64,000 bases of DNA from Macrothele yani (Eukaryota; Arthropoda; Arachnida; Araneae; Macrothelidae): the NCBI GenBank assembly GCA_039090855.1, contig CM077011.1, positions 25,821,001-25,885,000 of the forward strand, written 5' to 3'. The notes under the pieces are model-generated. The model saw nothing but the letters and a program-made list of their open reading frames with translations. It did no database searches and had not been told where the DNA came from. The position numbers and the translations under genes were made by a program. This document shows, in pieces, positions 1-64,000 of the stretch. Every line of letters starts with the position of its first letter. Positions within the stretch are counted from its first letter, which is position 1.

Positions 1-612
1 CCAATTGGTTTCCAATGCTGTAGTGTGTGACGCCAAACACAACACCGACGTATCAGTCTATGTATTATGAGAGTGACATCACAAACGGAGGGAACTTATC
101 TTTCTAATGTCATGGCCTTGTGTTTTGTAGAAAGCATTGGCTGAAACCAGGCTTGAGCCAGGGATGAGCAGGGCAGGTGCTTGTCTAATGGTGTAGGATC
201 TGTCCCTTCACTGGCACCAGTGGCCTCAAATTAAGGTCAACAACTACTGGCACTCACTCCATTTCTGTCAAGTGCATGGAAGCACCCGAGAAGTAATCAT
301 GACAACCAACATTGTTGATGATGTCACAGCAATTTTAATATTTATGTGCCATTCATCTAGATGAAGCTGGGACATGATTCCACAGTGAAGCCATGGTCAT
401 AACAAGAAAAATAAAATTAATTGTAACTAAATGTTATTTTCTTCAACCTTATGTACTTCCCAATGTTAGTAGTCTAAGATTTACAGCTTTGACATCTGTT
501 TTATCCTAGGAAATGGATAAAGAAATTAATGGGCAACAAATAACTTGCTTGGAGTTTTCTTAGTTCACTGATAATAACTGGCTTTCTCAGCACTAAAATC
601 TGGATAACTTAC
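1..612. other. Intron sequence, nothing recognised
   Basis: Single-copy-looking AT-rich sequence downstream of the last PDE2-like exon. I see no exon with acceptor and donor in a PDE-like frame, and no transposon protein. Confidence 0.5.
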
Positions 613-55577
<54,965 letters not shown>

Positions 55578-55839
55578 CTAGGAAAGAAAATAGTCAACAT
55601 GCATAAAGAATCTTTCACCAATAAGCAGTTAAAAACAATTGAAAATAAAGAAAAAACCAAAATGGTGATTTGATACAAAAGTTCTAACTTAGATAATAGC
55701 TCGAGTCAATGCTCAACATGATCATGATCGATTCTTACTGATTCTCAAATTCTTAGCATGGTCATAAGTAATAACGGGAACTGTCAGCTAATCCCACACA
55801 CTTGTGTACTTACCTGATTAAAAAAACACAAAGATATAA

Positions 55840-58735
55840 TTACCCGGACTCTAGGGTGGGATATGGTGGACCTACCGCACATGAGAAGGATGGTCCATCA
55901 TGGAATCGACCTGGACCTGGAAAAAGGTGAATCAGAAAGAGATCTTGGCTGAGTGAGTGTAAAATTGGTGTATGGAATATTAGAGGTATAAATGGCAAGA
56001 TGAATGAGGTGACTGAAGAGATGAATAAGTATAAATTGGATGTGCTGTGTGTAAGTGAAACGAAAAAGAAGGAAACTGGGATAGAAGTGAATGGAACGGT
56101 GAGTGTGTGGTCTAGCGTATTGGATAATGCAATAGAACAGGCTGATGTAGATGTGATTTTAAGTGAAAACATGGAGAACTTAATTCACTATAGCAACATA
56201 AATGAGGGAATTACTTGGATTCCTTTGAAAGTGAAACTTCAGAGAATAGTGATTGTTGTAGTGTATGCTCCTTGTGACTCTGAACCTTCTGATAGGAAGG
56301 GAAATTTCTGGAATGAGCTGAAAGCTATTTTGAGCCAGTTTGGTGCTAAAGAGAAAGTTATAACAGCAGGGGATTTCAATGCTAGAGTAGGTGTGCAGAA
56401 TGCAATTTCTGACAATGTTTTGGGTAAGTTCAATGGTCCTCATGTGAATGATAATGGTGAAAGATTAATTGAACTCTGCATTGAGAATGGTTTGCGTGTA
56501 TCCAATACGTTTAGCAACCACAAGTATATCCACACATATACTTGGAAAAATTGTACTCTTGGCTTGGTCAAAAGAGTGTGATAGATTTTGTTGTCTATGG
56601 TTAACGTCTGAAACACTTAGTTGTTGACACTTATGTGATGAGAGGTGCAGATGTTGGTTCTGATCATTACTTGGTAGTGTCACAAGTGAAACTGAATATT
56701 GGTTGGAGGAAAAGGAATAGGAAGAGGCACAGGATGGAAATAATAAAAGTTGAAAGGCTCCCTGAAGATCATGAACATTATTCTGACTTACCCAGATAAT
56801 GACTGAAGGTGCTGAAGTCTTGTGAGAGGGATGTAGAAAAGAAGTGGGACTGTTTAAAGAACTTTATTGTCACTGCTGCTGAAGATGTCTATGGCACCAC
56901 AGTAGTGGGTAACAACAGAGGTGATGCTTGGTGAAATAGTGAGACTGAAGAGGCAGTAAATAGAAAGAAGGAAGCCTCTTTGGGGATGTTTCAAGGTAGA
57001 GTTTCTGTGGATGAATATTACTTTAAGAAGAGTGAAGTAGCTAGGTTGGTTCGCCAGAGTAAGGCAAAAGATAGGAAGGAGAGGGTGGAAAGGCATGAAT
57101 TGGCTTTTTGGAAAGATGGGAAGACTTTCTGGAAGTACATGATACTGGAAAAATAGGGGAAACAAAGTTGTAAGTTGTGTGGAGAATAGGATTGGGGTAA
57201 TGACATGAGAGCTCAATGAGTTAAGTGAAAGATTGGGTGAATACTTCTGTGAGTTATTTGATCAGGAAAGCAAAGGTTACTTTGAGGCAGAAACAGATGA
57301 TGTCACAGTGAAGGATGGAAGCACATGAAGGATCTCAAGAGAAGAGGTGTCTCAAGCTCTAACATCTCTTCAGAGTGGTAAGGCTCCGGGAGTTGATGGC
57401 ATAACTGCCGAGATGTTGAAATATGGTGGTGACTCTGTAATTGACTGGCTAACTGAAATTTGCCAGTTGTGCTGGGAGTTAGGAATGGTCCCTCAGGATT
57501 GGAAGGATGCTATTATTGTTCCTTTGTATAAGGGAAAAGGTGATCAGACTGTATGCAAGAACTACCGTGGTATTAGCCTACTGAGTGTGCCAGGAAAAGT
57601 GTTTTGTAAGGTTGTTATTGAAAAAGTATGGGGTCTTACATCAGAGAAAGTGTGGGTTGTTCATGGTGGTTTTATGCTTGGTAAGGGCTGCACTAACCAA
57701 ATTTTTGCATTATGCATGATGACTGAAAAGTATCTGGCTGTTGGTAATAAAGTTTTTGCTGCCTTCATAGATTTAGAGAAAGCTTATGACCGAGTAAATG
57801 GGACACTTTTGTGGAAGGTATGGAATTAATATGACGTTACTTAGAATCTACTTAATAGTGTAAAAGCCATGTATGCTGGCAGTAGAGCTTGTGTACGAGT
57901 GAATGGTGTTTTATCAAAATGGTTTTCTATTGGTGCAGGAGTCAGACAAGGTTGTGTAATATCGCCGTGGCTGTTTAATATACAGTATTTATGGATGCGT
58001 GCGAGCGTGATGCCAAAATAGATAATACTGGGTTATGTCTTGGTGATATCCATGTATGCAGACTGCTATATGCCGATGACACTGTTCTGTTAGCAGAGAG
58101 CAAAAGTGAGTTGCAGAGTATGTTGTCCCAGATGTACGAAATTTGTATGAAATTCAAACTGAGTATAAATAAGGGGAAGAACAAAGTTATGGTTTTTGAT
58201 AGAACTGGTATTATTGAATGTAATACAAGTCCAAATGGCACAGTGATTGACCAGGTGAATGAGTTTGTGTATTTAGGAAGCATGTTTGACACAGAGATCA
58301 AATTAGATGGTGAAATCAGTAGGTGAGTGAATTCTTCATTGAAAGTCATGGCTGCTTTGGGAGGTCTTCACAGGAATGATGGATTCTCAAAAGAGTCCTG
58401 CATGGCTGTGTATGAAAGTGTAATTGCTCCTACTTTGATGTATGGCAGTGAAACCTGGGTACTACAGAAGAAACATAGGAGTTGCTTGTGTGCTGGAGAA
58501 ATGCATTACTTAAGAGGGGGGGTGCCAAGACATGTTCTGATTGGGTGAGGAATGAAGATATGTTGCAGTTGTGTAATGTGAAGTAAAATGTTGTTAGTAA
58601 GGAGGAGACTAATATGCTTCGGTGGTTTGGCCATGTTGAAAGAATGAGTGATGAGATGCTTACTAAGAAAATTCTTTTAGCCCAAGTGGCAAGAAAGAAA
58701 GTCAGAGGAAGGATTGTATTAAATATGATAAAATT
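55840..58735 (+). mobile_element. Non-LTR retrotransposon with endonuclease and reverse transcriptase
   Basis: The longest copy of a LINE family also present at 10000-11095, 25360-25740 and 29370-29725. The plus strand encodes an AP-type endonuclease followed by reverse transcriptase. The clade is unsure; the layout fits the RTE, CR1 or Jockey groups. It lies in the intron just upstream of the first PDE2-like exon found. The 3' tail ends near 58735. No target duplication was fixed. Confidence 0.88.
55960..58560 (+). pseudogene. LINE endonuclease and reverse transcriptase, interrupted
   Basis: The endonuclease part reads KIGVWNIRGING (near 55965), LDVLCVSETKKKETG, VVVYAPC and ITAGDFNARVG (catalytic aspartate and asparagine). 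After stops near 56580-57340 the reverse transcriptase follows: GKAPGVDGITAEML (57375), NYRGISLLSV, AAFIDLEKAYDRV (motif A, 57755), GAGVRQGCVISPWLFNI (motif B, 57930), LLYADDTVLLAES (motif C with both aspartates, 58065), and VYLGSMF. It ends with ESVIAPTLMYGSETWVLQKK near 58450. About five stops and frameshifts inactivate it. Confidence 0.88.
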
Positions 58736-60312
58736 GTAATAGCTGGCAAGTCTGTTTACACAATCTAAAGCACTGCATTTTCAAGCAGTTAAAACCTGTT
58801 ACATAAGAGAATCCAAAGAAAATTTCAGGTTGTACTAAACAAGGTTCTTTCTGGTGATATGAGGACAAGAGGCCTCTATGAATGTAATTTGAAACTGGTG
58901 ATTTCTGGCCTTCCTGGCTAAAATCAAAAAGTACATATGGTGTGAAAAAGTACTTAATAAACCAGGTATGTTTGTGCATAACTGCCAATATTCTAACCTC
59001 ATTACAGAGGAAAGTCTCATTTTTAGAGCATTTTGACTGACGAATCAATTTAAATACTTTAGTTACCTGAAAATGCAGCATCTCACATTGTATTATGGTG
59101 AAGTTGCTTGAAGTCATGAAACATTACAGTTTTTGCTAAACTTCTCAGAGTGAGTTACCATTGCTCAGTATGTTACCATATCTAGTGTGGTGCTCCATAA
59201 ACTACCTTATGTTTAAGAAATTGCATAATAGTAAATTTATGGATTACATGCATAATTTCAAAAAAGACAAATCAAACATGTCGTTAAATTCTAAATCTTA
59301 CCTAAATCTGATGCAACATTTCATAAAAAGAGCTAGATTACTATCTCTGGAAAGAAATCAGCAAATTCCAACAATACAAATGGCATATATTTTAATAGAA
59401 AATGTGTATCCCAAAAGAACTAGTCAAACTCACATATAATGATCAAGCATAATACGAAGTTCTGCATAAACTGAAGGTCTATATCTCTTGAACTTCATAA
59501 TAATCTCCCTTGTTATTTAAATCACATATTACAAACAAAAAAATTTGAAGTCACATATATCAAAGTTTATCACAGTTATCAGACAAAATAAATGATATAC
59601 ACCCAAATTTTAAGCCTTTCACTGGAAAACTAGAAATTACCAACTGTTCACAACACCTCATGATATCTCTTACAAATATGTCAATTTAAATGCAGAAAAG
59701 AATGTTTCAGTTTTTTTGCTATAGCCTGCTGCTTCCACTCTCCGTTTACAACATATATGTCTCCTAAGCAAATGCTGCCTTTTATTTTTCTCCCATCGCT
59801 ACCTTTCAATCACTTAATCTTTGTTTATAAAATATTTCCAACTGTAGGTTGAAGCATTTATGCTCTGGCTTTTAGTTAACATACTTTTACCCAATTACTT
59901 TGGTAAAACAAGTTGGATAAGAGTTTATTTTGCATCTTGAAATATCTCAACCACAGCATTAGAGGAAGTTGAAAAATATTTTAAACAGCTGTCATGACAA
60001 GCATGAGACAAGCAACACTTGACTCCTATTTCCAATGTAAAAAGTAAAAGTCATCTCTAAAACGTTTCATGATTTCTTGTCATTACATGAGAAACAGTAA
60101 ATACAATCAATTCAGTGATGTCTGATTGCTGTGTTGATTACATCATGACATATTGACCACGTCTTATGAGAAGAATATTTATTCTACATTGTTTACCTGA
60201 ACAACTGGAGACTTGCTTAACAACACTAGATAGCAGCACATTTGCTTTGATTACGAATGCAGTCGGAGAATATTCCAAAGCTCTTGACACTCAAATACTT
60301 GGGACTTTGCTG
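58736..60312. other. Intron or upstream sequence, no firm exon
   Basis: AT-rich. A 132-codon minus-strand open frame (58719-59117) has no recognisable domain. I searched here for the first-half GAF-A exon of the PDE2-like gene and found no segment with both a PDE2-like peptide and the required phase 0 donor. Confidence 0.4.
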
Positions 60313-60430
60313 TCCTGGATGGTGTAATGGATAGCATGTTCGACTGGTAATTGGGAGATGCGGGTTCGATTCCCACTCCAGGGTGACAAAATTTTCAAGT
60401 TTTTTTATGCGATTGATATTACGTGAGAAA
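60313..60430 (+). mobile_element. SINE with tRNA-Thr-like head
   Basis: 60313-60383 folds as a degenerate tRNA: acceptor arms tcctgga/tccaggg, anticodon loop ctggtaa giving GGT (threonine), B box ggttcgattcc, and one mismatch in the T arm. Many G-T pairs and a SINE-like body shared with 2386-2440 point to a SINE, not a working tRNA gene. Confidence 0.65.
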
Positions 60431-60447
60431 CAGTAAATACATATGAT

Positions 60448-60729
60448 AGATAAAACACACAGATTATGGGATTTACTTAGAAATAAATGGATGTTATTTA
60501 TTAACATCAAATTTTATGGTAGTAACCCTACCCTTCATCAGGACTACGCTATAGTAAATGTTGCCAACCTTGGCAACACTTACTATACTATAGTGTAGTC
60601 CTTGGCAACACTTACTTATTACTATAGTGTAGTCCTTTTGAAGAGCAGTGTTACTACCCGAAAATTTGACGTTAATAAATAATATCCATTTATTCCTAAG
60701 TAAATCCCATGATCTGTGTGTTTTATGTA
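60448..60729. mobile_element. 282-bp MITE with long inverted ends
   Basis: Flanked by the 9-bp duplication acatatgat (60439-60447 and 60730-60738). Inverted arms of about 70-90 bp begin gataaaacacacagattatg and are mirrored at the right by catgatctgtgtgttttatg. The inner part has two copies of ctatagtgtagtcctt. Confidence 0.8.
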
Positions 60730-60807
60730 ACATATGATTGTTTACAAATGGCCATGATTTCAGTAAATGCAGTCAATTCAGCAATGTCTGATTGCTGTGT
60801 TGATTAT

Positions 60808-61240
60808 ATCATGACCATGAGTGCCACTAAAGTGCTTACCCCAAGACTGAAAATCGAGACACAATGAAAGCAGTTGAGGTATATTGATCAATGTGACAAG
60901 AAAAAAAGAGAATACATATATAACTACCTCCCTCAGCTTTATAGATTCATAAGACAAAAACTGAATACTGCCATTTCAGTGACCCGTACAGCTCTTTTCA
61001 CGGAAGAGTTAGAACAACCAGTATCATGACCATGAGTGCCACTAAAGTGCTTACCCCAAGACTGAAAATCGAGACACAATGAAAGCAGTTGAGGTATATT
61101 GATCAATGTGACAAGAAAAAAAGAGAATACATATATAACTACCTCCCTCAGCTTTATAGATTCATAAGACAAAAACTGAATACTGCCATTTCAGTGACCC
61201 GTACAGCTCTTTTCACGGAAGAGTTAGAACAACCAGTATC
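60808..61240. repeat. Tandem duplication of a 215-bp unit
   Basis: Two apparently identical 215-bp units, 60808-61022 and 61023-61237, begin atcatgaccatgagtgccac and end gaagagttagaacaaccagt. On the plus strand each unit reads RYIDQCDKKKREYIYNYLPQ and then LYRFIRQK. I do not recognise this peptide. Confidence 0.92.
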
Positions 61241-61439
61241 AGGCTTTAAACTTAAACTTCAAAATGAATGCTTTCCCATTTCCTTAATCACTCTTTGCTA
61301 CATCAAGAAAAAAAGGTGTGCGCGTTTTTCCTTTTGTTTAACCACAAATTAAAGTTCAAAATCGGAACCTCAACTGTCAGTCACCGTACATGTATACCGT
61401 GATGAGCAATCATTTTATCTACACAATGAGTAGGTAGTA

Positions 61440-62040
61440 GCGTTTTTGAACTTAAATTTCGTTAATAAAATGGCAAAATGCCTGCTCTATAATTTGATGT
61501 AGCAAGAGATAACTAAGGAATGGCAAACATGCATTTTAAGTTAAATTAATTCAAAAAATTGGTACTGGGGTGGCTCACTCGGCCATGAAAACAATTTTAC
61601 GGGTCACAGAGATGACACCGATTCTTTCACGAACAGATGAAGAACCGAGTTTGAAATTTAATATCGCTTATAAAATTGGAGGAGTGTAAAAATGCGAGTC
61701 TCATTGATTTATTTTTAAGCAGAGACTACGAAGTAGGAAAGCAAGCATTTCATTCAGAAACATTCTTTAAAAAATGTGAAGCCGCCATTTTGCACGTTTA
61801 CGGAAAAATAAGAAATGAACATCATTGCAAACAATAAAAATGAGGAATACTTTCAGGAAGAGAAATAATAATAATAATAAAAAATTCCTTCAGAAAATTT
61901 TGAAAGGCAGAAAATTATGGAACATTCTCATGTTCTTTATAATGGGCATTTACGCCGATCTTCCAGAAATGTGATGACTCCCAAAAAAACTCACTTTCCA
62001 ACAGGAAGAGAATAGCCCAAATCCAGAAAATTTGGCAGGT
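61440..62040. repeat. Degenerate interspersed repeat, copy 2
   Basis: Collinear with 11880-12500 (see that entry). The right edge reads aatccagaaaatttggcagg, close to the right end of the hAT-like elements at 2934-3856 and 20892-21811, which suggests a distant member of that group. Confidence 0.45.
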
Positions 62041-63120
62041 ATGCAATTGCGTGAACTTTTTAGAATATTTTGATAACTTTTAAGACATTTGGTGCAACTC
62101 CACGATTTCAGTGATTACAGAAATACACATAACTTTCAGAGGAAAAAAAGAAAACAGGATTTAAAAATATTATAACAGTCATTACAGGTTTCCAAAATCT
62201 TCAACAGACGGAAATCCGTCCCCAGGGCAGAAGAATGGCAGCCATGATCATGACATATTGACCACATATTACGAGAAGAATATTTCTTCCACATTGTAAC
62301 AAGTAAACAGCAAATAAAATGCAACAGGCAGACTTTCAATTTTTTTGCAGTGACTTAAATTTTTACATGATTTATTTTGCTTATTGCAAACCTCTCTCTC
62401 ACACACACGCACACACTTCAGTTGCTAGCTATAGTTTTTAAATAACAAATATTATTTACCTTTGATTCTGATAAGTCCGATAATAAGCAATTTGTGATTG
62501 ACTAGTTTTAACCTGACATATTGTAATATGCCAAAAATATCCCTTTCTTGACCTGTTGCGTTAAAATGAAGTTTGCATATATTGAATGTTTTTAACTCTC
62601 CCTTCAACTTTGTTATATACATGTTTGACTGTATAATCCATGTACCTGGGTATTGCATGAACTAGAGGAAAGAAAACCAAAACCAACAAGGAACTAAGTA
62701 AGAAAGAATAAACCTATCAAATGCATACCAATGAGCAATTATGGAAAACCGAACAATAACATTAGCAAGCTCATTATATTATCTATCCAAACCAGCACAA
62801 AGATATATGCTGATCGAGTAGATATTTCACATGGCTCAAAGTATTACTATATTAACGTATAAACGTTAAACACTTACTGTTCATCACGTTGTTCTGGGTA
62901 TAAACATAGCTCTCCGACATGACCACCAACATATAATGCACCAGAAAAATTATTCATATCAACACACAGGATGGACCGTAAAAGTTATTCATATCCACAT
63001 AATAAGTGTGCTGTTTACAAGCAAGCTCTTAAAGCGAGAAAGGAACATACCAACTACATTCCAAAAGAAGGTAGAAAATATAGCAAATAACAAAAAGTCA
63101 TCTCTAAACTTTATTTTCAA
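62041..63120. other. Sequence without firm features
   Basis: AT-rich. Contains an acacac run near 62400 and two minus-strand segments with good donor sites (62880 and 62460) that I could not tie to any protein. No exon is claimed. Confidence 0.4.
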
Positions 63121-64000
63121 TATCATCATCATTGTCAACCATTATCAATCCACTGCTGGACGAAGGTCTCCCCAAGTTTCCTCCACAACGGTCTGTCTTG
63201 TGCCAGTCTCCTCCATGTCACTCCCGCATATTTACGAATTTCATCCACCCATCTCCCATGTGGTCTTTTTCTGGGTCTTTTCCTGTCAGTTGGAATCCAA
63301 TCTAAAATTTCAGCTGTCCATCTATGGTCTGTCCTTCTGGCAGTATGTCCAGCCCATTGCCATTTCAGGGATTTAACTCTGATCATGATGTCTTCCACTC
63401 TCGTCATTTTTCGGATCCACGAGTTCCTCTTCTTATCTCTCCTGGTTATACCAAGCATGCACCTCTCCATGCTTCTTTGAGTTGTCTGCAGCCTTTGTAT
63501 GTCTCTTTTAGTTAAGGTCCAAGTCTCTGCACCATACGTAAGCACTGGAAGGATGCATTGATCAAACACTTTTCTTTTAAGACATAATGGCATATTGCTC
63601 TTGAAAATTATGCTGTTTCTTCCAAAAGCTCTCCAGGCAAGTTTTGTACGCCGATTAATTTCTTCATCAATGTGACCCTCACTTGATATCTGCTGTCCAA
63701 GATAAACATACGTATCTGTTATCTCCAGTTTTTCTCCATCAATCGATAAATCTTCATTTCTTGTAAAAGCATTGAACATCACTTTTGTCTTCTGAAAGTT
63801 CATTTTTAATCCCACTTCTTTACTCTTGTCAGCAAGTTCCTGGATCATACTCTGCAGCTCTGATGGGCTAGTTGCAAAAATGACTACGTCATCAGCAAAA
63901 CGAAGGTGGGTTAGATAATCTCATTAATCTTTATCCCTTTGTTTTCCCAGTTCAGTGATTGAAAGACATTTTCCAATGTGGCATTAAAGAGCTTCGGAGA
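63121..64000 (-). mobile_element. RTE-type LINE, best copy, runs off the window
   Basis: Minus-strand 3' portion of an RTE-like non-LTR retrotransposon. It begins at the right edge within the reverse transcriptase (motif C as LRFADDVVIFATS near 63890) and ends at 63135. A (CAT)n stretch at 63121-63130 represents its GATGAT tail. Its protein is the reference for the shorter copies at 6250-7015, 44515-44832 and 50765-50915. Confidence 0.93.
63135..63848 (-). CDS. RTE-type LINE polyprotein, carboxy-terminal 237 residues
   Basis: An uninterrupted frame encodes the end of a reverse transcriptase and the domain after it. Visible in order are ELADKSKEVGLKMNFQKTKV, YVYLGQQISSEG, LPVLTYGAETWTLTKRDI, RTDHRWTAEILDWIP, GRWVDEIRKYAGVTWRRLAQ and the end QQWIDNG. 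The same frame meets a stop (TAA) near 63925, upstream of the FADD motif, so this copy is probably also broken or the frame begins later. The protein is a reverse transcriptase of the kind often annotated in arthropods as an endonuclease-reverse transcriptase. The longer uninterrupted frame indicates a young insertion. Confidence 0.88.
   Translation of the reverse strand: MIQELADKSKEVGLKMNFQKTKVMFNAFTRNEDLSIDGEKLEITDTYVYLGQQISSEGHIDEEINRRTKLAWRAFGRNSIIFKSNMPLCLKRKVFDQCILPVLTYGAETWTLTKRDIQRLQTTQRSMERCMLGITRRDKKRNSWIRKMTRVEDIMIRVKSLKWQWAGHTARRTDHRWTAEILDWIPTDRKRPRKRPHGRWVDEIRKYAGVTWRRLAQDRPLWRKLGETFVQQWIDNG

Noticed and set aside
55715..55787. Minus-strand segment LTVPVITYDHAKNLRI between gattag and gtaaga
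   Set aside because: Only vaguely like GAF-A, and it exits in phase 1, which would put a stop in the following exon.
58719..59117. 132-codon minus-strand open frame
   Set aside because: No domain, no homologous copy in the window, and composition like AT-rich noise.
59430..59505. Minus-strand segment reading REIIMKFKRYRPSVYAELRI as a terminal exon
   Set aside because: Short, with no convincing acceptor and no family match.
60197..60289. Minus-strand open segment (ALEYSPTAFVIKANVLLSSV, then VKQVSSCS) with donor TTCAG|gtaaac, as a possible upstream PDE2-like exon
   Set aside because: The peptide looks helix-like but does not clearly match PDE2. The acceptor (tatttgag) is poor, and its phase 1 exit does not fit the phase 0 entry of the next known exon.
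60313..60383. Functional tRNA-Thr(GGT) gene
   Set aside because: It folds, but with many G-T pairs and a T-arm mismatch, and it is followed by a SINE body also present at 2386-2440.
62452..62660. Minus-strand 68-codon open frame between ttcctctag and AAAG|gtaaat
   Set aside because: Splice signals are present but the peptide is of AT-rich random type and matches no protein I know.
62878..62952. Minus-strand segment MNNFSGALYVGGHVGELCLY with an excellent donor A|gtaagtg
   Set aside because: No family recognised, and no acceptor downstream keeps the frame. Left unannotated.

Overview
This is a window of animal nuclear DNA, AT-rich and crowded with mobile elements. It holds no prokaryotic-style operon. 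The long introns, the tRNA-derived SINEs, RTE-type and other non-LTR retrotransposons, Penelope-like elements, Tc1/mariner and hAT transposons together suggest an invertebrate, most likely an arthropod. The sequence alone does not settle the class.

The one host gene I can support lies on the minus strand and spans almost the whole window. It encodes a PDE2-type (cGMP-stimulated) cyclic nucleotide phosphodiesterase. Ten small exons at 55577-55456, 52303-52192, 50688-50649, 48452-48389, 39915-39828, 22724-22664, 15545-15464, 14777-14743, 8221-8109 and 687-613 join in perfect phase into 264 codons. They cover the second half of GAF-A, the connecting helix, all of GAF-B and the start of the helix leading to the catalytic domain. 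The catalytic exons lie beyond position 1. The amino-terminal exons were not found in 55.6-64 kb or lie beyond it.

Everything else is intron filled with repeats. From left to right: a tRNA-SINE foldback (2.2-2.4 kb); a 0.92-kb hAT-like element (2.9-3.9 kb); a dead Tc1 element (4.9-6.1 kb); an RTE LINE tail (6.25-7.0 kb); a Penelope-derived palindrome (8.8-9.2 kb); a second hAT-like family split by a 5'-truncated LINE (9.7-11.6 kb); a long GA microsatellite (16.1-16.4 kb); and a deeply nested Tc1 element (16.7-20.9 kb). That Tc1 carries a foldback, a SINE and a palindromic Penelope-like element, and is capped by another hAT-like element to 21.8 kb. Next come a second Penelope-type foldback (24.1-24.4 kb), a nearly complete Tc1 element (25.9-27.2 kb), and a 3.2-kb DNA element of a family I cannot name with certainty (30.4-33.6 kb). 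A 4.6-kb Penelope palindrome with a nested Tc1 follows (33.7-38.3 kb), then a minisatellite (38.8-39.1 kb), another Tc1 composite (40.1-43.5 kb), RTE tails, a 2.0-kb hAT transposon (44.9-46.9 kb), a SINE (47.8-48.1 kb), a 1.2-kb tandem array (49.1-50.4 kb), a Tc1 remnant (52.5-54.1 kb), a LINE with endonuclease and reverse transcriptase (55.85-58.7 kb), a 282-bp MITE, a 215-bp tandem duplication, and an RTE LINE running off the right edge.

The most interesting pattern is that four separate Penelope-type insertions are inverted-repeat (palindromic) units, one bounded by a clear 12-bp target duplication. The second is that three unrelated-looking elements with hAT-like ends share 6-bp target duplications.
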